NCBI RefSeq assembly: GCF_006335115.1
Contig: NZ_VDMJ01000050.1
Coordinates: 28,892 to 92,891 of the forward strand
Direction: 5' to 3'
Source: Streptomyces sp. NP160
GTDB taxonomy: Bacteria; Actinomycetota; Actinomycetes; Actinomycetales; Quadrisphaeraceae
Length of the DNA stretch: 64,000 nucleotides
The position numbers and the translations under genes were made by a program. The notes beneath the pieces were generated by a model. The model searched no databases. It was not told where the DNA came from and was given only the letters and a program-made list of their open reading frames with translations. Of this stretch, positions 60,474 to 64,000 are shown one piece after another (within the stretch, counting starts at the first letter, position 1; the number at the start of each line of letters is the position of its first letter).

Positions 60474-61640
60474 GTGAGCCCCGCAGCCGCGCGCACCACG
60501 GCGCGGCGGCTGGTGGGGACGGTGGTCGTCCTCACCGGTGCCTCGCCGGCGGCGGCCGCCGCGGGCAGCCTCGCCCTCGACGGCCCGACCGGTCCCCTGT
60601 GGTGGGCGGTGCCGCTGCTGGCGTGCTTCACCCTGGCGCACGTCGCGGCGGTCGTGGCCGTGGTGCGCGGCACCTCGCCCGACCCCGCGGCCGCCGCCTT
60701 CGTGGTGGTGGGCCTGCTCACCGCGGTCTCCCAGGCGGCGCTCCTGGGCGCCGGCCTGGCGCTGCCCGACCCGGCGGTCGGCCACGGCCCCTGGCCCGCC
60801 TACGTCGTGGCCACCGCCACCCAGGCGTGCGCGGTGCTGGCGCGCAACGCGCCCCGCTCCTGGGGGCTGCTGGCCACCACCGCCTTCAGCGCCCTGGTCG
60901 CGGCGGTCACTCCGGTGCCCCCTCCGCTGCCCCAGGGCGGCGCCGCCGCCTCGGTGGTCTACGGCGCGGTGCTCGCCCTGGTCGCGGCGACGGTCTACTA
61001 CCTCGCGCGCGGCCTGGAGCAGACGACCGGACGGGTCGGCGCCGCGCGCGGCGCGGTGCTGCGCGCCGACGCCGAGGCGGAGGCGATGGCGCTGGCCGAG
61101 GCGGAGCGCGGGCGCTGGGAGGCCGCCGTGCACGACGACGTGCTCACGGCCCTGCGCGCGGGAGCCTCAGCCGAGACCCAGCGAGAGGTCCGCGACGCCG
61201 CTGCCGCCGCGTCGGCGGCCCTCGTGAGCATCGCGGCCGCACCGGCGACCCTCACGGTGGGCAGCGCGCTGGCGGCGCAGCAGGTGGCAGCCGCCGCGCG
61301 CGGTGCGTTCGACCGGGCGGTGGTGGAGCTGAGCAGCACCCCCGGCGCGCTGCCCGGCCGGGTGGTGGAAGCCGTGGCCGACGCCACCGCCGAGCTCATG
61401 CGCAACACCGTCCACCACAACCCGCCGGGCGTGCGCGCCCGCGTGCACGGGCACCTGGGCGAGGCGGGGGCCCGGGTGGTGGTCAGCGACGACGGCGGCG
61501 GCTTCGACACCGGCGCGCTGCCCACGGGACGCCTGGGCATCCGGGTGTCGGTGGTGGGTCGCATGCGCAGCGTCGGGGGGGACGCCGACGTCACGAGCTC
61601 GCGGCGCGGGACCACGGTGGAGCTGCGGTGGCCGCGGTGA
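60474..61640 (+). CDS. Sensor histidine kinase (NarX/HisKA_3-like)
   Basis: 388 residues from GTG 60474, 15 bases after the regulator. Six hydrophobic helices (about 12-180) form the sensor. AVHDDVLTALRAG holds the phosphoacceptor His in the HisKA_3 order (HDxxxxxL). The HATPase domain keeps ATAELMRNTVHHN (N box), VSDDGGGFDTG (G1) and GRLGIRVSVVGRM (G2). The stop overlaps the next start (GTGA). Partner of the response regulator upstream; the signal is unknown. The sensor is short and mostly buried in the membrane, which fits a membrane-state or lipid signal. Confidence 0.85.
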   Translation: MSPAAARTTARRLVGTVVVLTGASPAAAAAGSLALDGPTGPLWWAVPLLACFTLAHVAAVVAVVRGTSPDPAAAAFVVVGLLTAVSQAALLGAGLALPDPAVGHGPWPAYVVATATQACAVLARNAPRSWGLLATTAFSALVAAVTPVPPPLPQGGAAASVVYGAVLALVAATVYYLARGLEQTTGRVGAARGAVLRADAEAEAMALAEAERGRWEAAVHDDVLTALRAGASAETQREVRDAAAAASAALVSIAAAPATLTVGSALAAQQVAAAARGAFDRAVVELSSTPGALPGRVVEAVADATAELMRNTVHHNPPGVRARVHGHLGEAGARVVVSDDGGGFDTGALPTGRLGIRVSVVGRMRSVGGDADVTSSRRGTTVELRWPR

Positions 61641-62749
61641 GGCACGTCCGCGCCGGCGCCCTCGAGCTGCGCCGCCAGCCGCTGCTCCTGGCGGCGGGCC
61701 TGTGGGTGGGGGTGCAGGGCCTGGTGTGCCTGGCAGCGCTGCCCGAGGCCAGCTACCCGTGGCTCGCGCTGGCCTCGTCCCTGGGCGCGGCGGCGGGGCT
61801 GTGGGCCCTGGTGGTGGTGCCGGGCCGCTCCGCCGCCGGGCCCCTGGGAGGGACGCTGGCCCCGGCGCCCGCTGCCGCGGCGGCGGTCCTGCTGCCGCTG
61901 GCCGTCCTGGCCAACGCCTTCGCCGTGGCGCCGGGCTCCAGCTTCGGCGACCGGCCGACGGCCCCCGGACTGCTCAGCCCCGCCCTGGCGCTGCTGGTGG
62001 TCCGCGACCGGCCCGCGCTGGCGCACGCCAGCGCCCTGACCACCCTCGCGGTGCTCACCGGTCTGCGGCACTGGGCGGGCGAGGGCCCCCTGTGGGCCCC
62101 CGAGACGGCGATGCTGCTCGGCCCGGTCCTCGTCTGGTGGGCCTGGGGCCTGGTGGCCGCTCGCCTCGTCCAGACCACCCAGATCGACCTCCTGCGCAGC
62201 GACAGCGCCTACGCGCTGGCTCGCGAGCGCCGTCGCCGCACCCGGGAGCGCGCCGAGGCCCACGAGCGCCGGCGGGCGCTGCTGGAGGTCGCGGCGGTGC
62301 CGCTGCTGGAGGAGGTGGCGCGGGCGGCGGGTCCCCTGGACCCCGACGTGCGCGACCAGCTGACGGCTGTGGAGAAGGACCTGCGGGCCGAGCTGCGCGG
62401 GCGCGACCTGCTCGACCCCGAGGTGCGGCGGTGCGCGGCGGGCGCCCGCCGGCGCGGGGTGCGGGTCGACGTGGTCGACCACGCCCCTCCCTCGGCGGAC
62501 CTGGAGCTCCTCCCGTCGCTGCGCGCCCTGGTGGCGGCGGCGCTGCACAGCTGCTCGGACGGCGAGATCACCGCTCGCCGCCCGCCGAGCGGACCGGTGC
62601 TGACGCTGGTGCACGTGGGCTCGCCCCGGTCGGTGCGGGCGGTGGACGCCGCTGTGGCCGCGCACCGCGAGCGGCTCACCGGAGCCGCGGTCGCCGGCTT
62701 CGACGTCTCCGTCGACGAGGACTCCGTCGTCGTGGAGGTCGGGCGCTGA
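61637..62749 (+). CDS. Degenerate sensor-kinase-like membrane protein
   Basis: 370 residues from GTG 61637, overlapping the kinase stop. It has the same plan as the kinase: about six helices (1-175), a coiled-coil (RERRRRTRERAEAHERRRALLE), then a helical and a mixed domain. No His-Asp-box is present: at the position of HDDVL it reads EVAAVPLLEEVARAAG. No N, G1 or G2 box can be found in the last 130 residues. It looks like a pseudokinase or accessory sensor for the two-component pair. A 13-bp tandem duplication (AGGTCGGGCGCTG) covers the stop codon. Confidence 0.65.
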   Translation: MRHVRAGALELRRQPLLLAAGLWVGVQGLVCLAALPEASYPWLALASSLGAAAGLWALVVVPGRSAAGPLGGTLAPAPAAAAAVLLPLAVLANAFAVAPGSSFGDRPTAPGLLSPALALLVVRDRPALAHASALTTLAVLTGLRHWAGEGPLWAPETAMLLGPVLVWWAWGLVAARLVQTTQIDLLRSDSAYALARERRRRTRERAEAHERRRALLEVAAVPLLEEVARAAGPLDPDVRDQLTAVEKDLRAELRGRDLLDPEVRRCAAGARRRGVRVDVVDHAPPSADLELLPSLRALVAAALHSCSDGEITARRPPSGPVLTLVHVGSPRSVRAVDAAVAAHRERLTGAAVAGFDVSVDEDSVVVEVGR

Positions 62750-62755
62750 GGTCGG

Positions 62756-62771
62756 GCGCTGGGCTCAGCGC
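62756..62771. terminator. Weak hairpin at convergent gene ends
   Basis: GCGCTG and CAGCGC pair over 6 bp with a four-base loop and overlap the rsmI stop. Possible convergent terminator. Confidence 0.3.
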
Positions 62772-63622
62772 GGGCTGCGGGCGGCGAGCGCCGCCTGGTA
62801 CAGGTCGCGCTTGGAGGCGCCGGTGGCCTCGGCGACCTCCGCGGCGGCGTCCTTGAGCCGCTCTCCCGCGGCCACCCGGGCCAGCACCTCCGCCAGCGCG
62901 GTGGCGGGGTCGGTGGCGGCGGCGGGTGCCCCCTCCACCACCAGGGTCACCTCCCCGATCTTCGCGAGCCCGGCGGCCCAGGCGGCCAGCTCGGCGAGGG
63001 GGCCCCGGCGCACCTCCTCGTGGGTCTTGGTCAGCTCGCGGCACACGGCGGCGCGCCGGTCGGCCCCCAGCGCTTCGGCCATCGCCTCCAGCGAGGCCGC
63101 CAGGCGGTGCGGGGCCTCGAAGAAGACCATCGTGCGCCGCTCGCGGGCCAGCTCCGCGAGCGCGGAGGCCCGCTCGCCCGCCTTGCGGGGCAGGAAGCCT
63201 TCGAAGCAGAAGCGGTCCGTGGCCAGCCCGGAGACCGCCAGCGCCGCGAGCACCGCGGAGGGGCCCGGGACGGTGGTGACGGGGACGCCGGCCGCCGCGG
63301 CGGCCACCACGACGCGGTAGCCGGGGTCGGAGACGGTCGGCATGCCGGCGTCGGTCACCACGAGCACGGTGGCGCCGGCGGCGGCCGCCGCCACGAGGTC
63401 CTCCCCGCGGGAGTCCTCGTTGTGCTCGTGGGAGCTCACCACCCGACCCCGCGGCTCCACCCCGAGGGAGGCGCACAGGCGGCGCAGGCGGCGCGTGTCC
63501 TCCGCGGCGATGACGTCCGCGCTGGCCAGCGCCGTGACGAGGCGCGGCGGGGCGTCCTCGGCGTTGCCGATGGGGGTCCCCGCCAGGACGACGCGCCCGC
63601 GCACGGGCTCCGGAGCGCTCAC
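62765..63622 (-). CDS. rsmI: 16S rRNA 2'-O-ribose C1402 methyltransferase
   Basis: 285 residues from GTG 63622. [19 protein letters not shown] is the first SAM-pocket motif (VxTPIGN). [13 protein letters not shown] and SSHEHNE follow, then [39 protein letters not shown] and VFFEAPHRL. This is the full ordered signature of RsmI. It uses S-adenosylmethionine to methylate the ribose of C1402 in the 30S decoding centre. Length matches the family. Divergent from a membrane-protein gene; a short 6-bp hairpin overlaps its stop. Confidence 0.95.
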   Translation of the reverse strand: MSAPEPVRGRVVLAGTPIGNAEDAPPRLVTALASADVIAAEDTRRLRRLCASLGVEPRGRVVSSHEHNEDSRGEDLVAAAAAGATVLVVTDAGMPTVSDPGYRVVVAAAAAGVPVTTVPGPSAVLAALAVSGLATDRFCFEGFLPRKAGERASALAELARERRTMVFFEAPHRLAASLEAMAEALGADRRAAVCRELTKTHEEVRRGPLAELAAWAAGLAKIGEVTLVVEGAPAAATDPATALAEVLARVAAGERLKDAAAEVAEATGASKRDLYQAALAARSPR

Positions 63623-63680
63623 ACCCCCATCGTGCTGCCCGCGCGTCAAGGCGCGGCGCGGGGCTGCCGATGACCACGGC

Positions 63681-64000
63681 GTGACCCCCGCGCAGACGCC
63701 CGCACCCGCGGCGCGGTGGCGCAGCCTGCTGCCGGAGGTCGCGTGGGCCGTCGTCGTCGCTGCGGTCTGCGTGGCCTCCCGCTGGCCCCAGCTGCCCGGC
63801 GCTGACCTGGGCGTCGCCTGGCCCGTGCTCGGGCTCGTGGTGCTCTGGGCGCGGCGGCACCGGTCCTGGCGGCAGCGGGGGCTGGTCCTGGCCGCTGCCG
63901 CCGCCGTCGTGGTCGTGGTCGGTGTCGTCACCGGTCCCGATGGGCCGGTCGCGGGTCTGGCCAGCGGCCTGGCCAGCGCTGCGGCGCTCGCCGCGGGCGC
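63681..64000 (+). CDS. Membrane protein, N-terminus only (cut by window end)
   Basis: At least 106 codons from GTG 63681, with no stop before the edge. Four hydrophobic segments ([59 protein letters not shown]) alternate with short loops. [13 protein letters not shown] is faintly like the first helix pair of MASE1-type sensor domains. In many actinobacteria a mannosyltransferase gene sits opposite rsmI, but its N-terminal signature is not seen here. Family not assignable. Confidence 0.55.
   Translation, partial: MTPAQTPAPAARWRSLLPEVAWAVVVAAVCVASRWPQLPGADLGVAWPVLGLVVLWARRHRSWRQRGLVLAAAAAVVVVVGVVTGPDGPVAGLASGLASAAALAAG

Noticed and set aside
1..64000. tRNA, rRNA or riboswitch elements
   Set aside because: No cloverleaf-like stretch, conserved rRNA segment or known riboswitch core was seen by eye on either strand; a covariance-model search would settle it.

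Overview
The window is chromosomal DNA from a very high-GC Gram-positive actinobacterium. Most genes start with GTG, coding strands are saturated with G/C at third positions, start and stop codons overlap tightly, and actinobacterial families are present: a DUF222/HNH (13E12-type) protein, an SCO6880-type secretion protein, XRE-DUF2690, an FHA-FHA-ABC transporter with the Rv1747 architecture, and DUF4190 proteins. A Kineosporia/Quadrisphaera-like relative is possible, but nothing in the window fixes the genus. No rRNA, tRNA, CRISPR array, intact insertion sequence or phage was found.

Layout. (1) 1-11.3 kb: a native extracellular-polysaccharide region with a GH16 glucanase end, a Wzz/BY-kinase-like protein, a flavoprotein, two GT4 and one GT2 glycosyltransferases, three small related one-helix membrane proteins, a secreted cutinase/PET-hydrolase-like enzyme, a polysaccharide deacetylase and a decapitated agmatinase. 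(2) About 11.34-19.43 kb: a clearly lower-GC island carrying a Wzx/Wzy-type polysaccharide cassette (four glycosyltransferases of two folds, a pyruvyltransferase-like protein, a polymerase and a flippase). A truncated gene lies at each edge: the agmatinase on the left and a LuxR-type regulator fragment on the right. (3) 20-31 kb: secreted and surface proteins (DUF3472-like protein, frameshifted papain-like protease with FN3 repeats, RCC1-repeat protein and a stray copy of its C-terminus, Ig-like protein, HExxH metalloprotein), one endonuclease/exonuclease/phosphatase (EEP) protein and an acyltransferase. (4) 31-40.4 kb: regulators (two LuxR-type proteins with degenerate receivers, XRE-DUF2690, a second XRE protein), an HNH protein, a second EEP protein, and the first of three proteins that look like two TetR regulators fused in tandem. 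(5) 40.4-46.6 kb: a compact five-gene type IV secretion-like operon (pilin-like, VirB6-like, SCO6880, VirB4-like ATPase, lytic transglycosylase). (6) 46.7-53.6 kb: a papain-fold protein, a second copy of the native GT4, two more tandem TetR-like proteins and another degenerate LuxR regulator. (7) 53.7-64 kb: FHA-FHA-ABC exporter, GtrA protein, DUF4190 protein, MerR regulator with two candidate operators before an acyltransferase, a response regulator/histidine kinase/degenerate kinase operon, rsmI, and the start of a membrane protein.

The genes mostly serve envelope and extracellular polysaccharide biology plus a dense set of regulators. The most unusual features are the three double-headed TetR-like proteins, the family of LuxR regulators without a phosphorylation site, the foreign polysaccharide cassette that breaks genes at both ends, and the close homologue of actinobacterial polyester hydrolases. 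Starts were chosen from ribosome-binding sites and overlaps, and all functional assignments come from motif reading without database searches.
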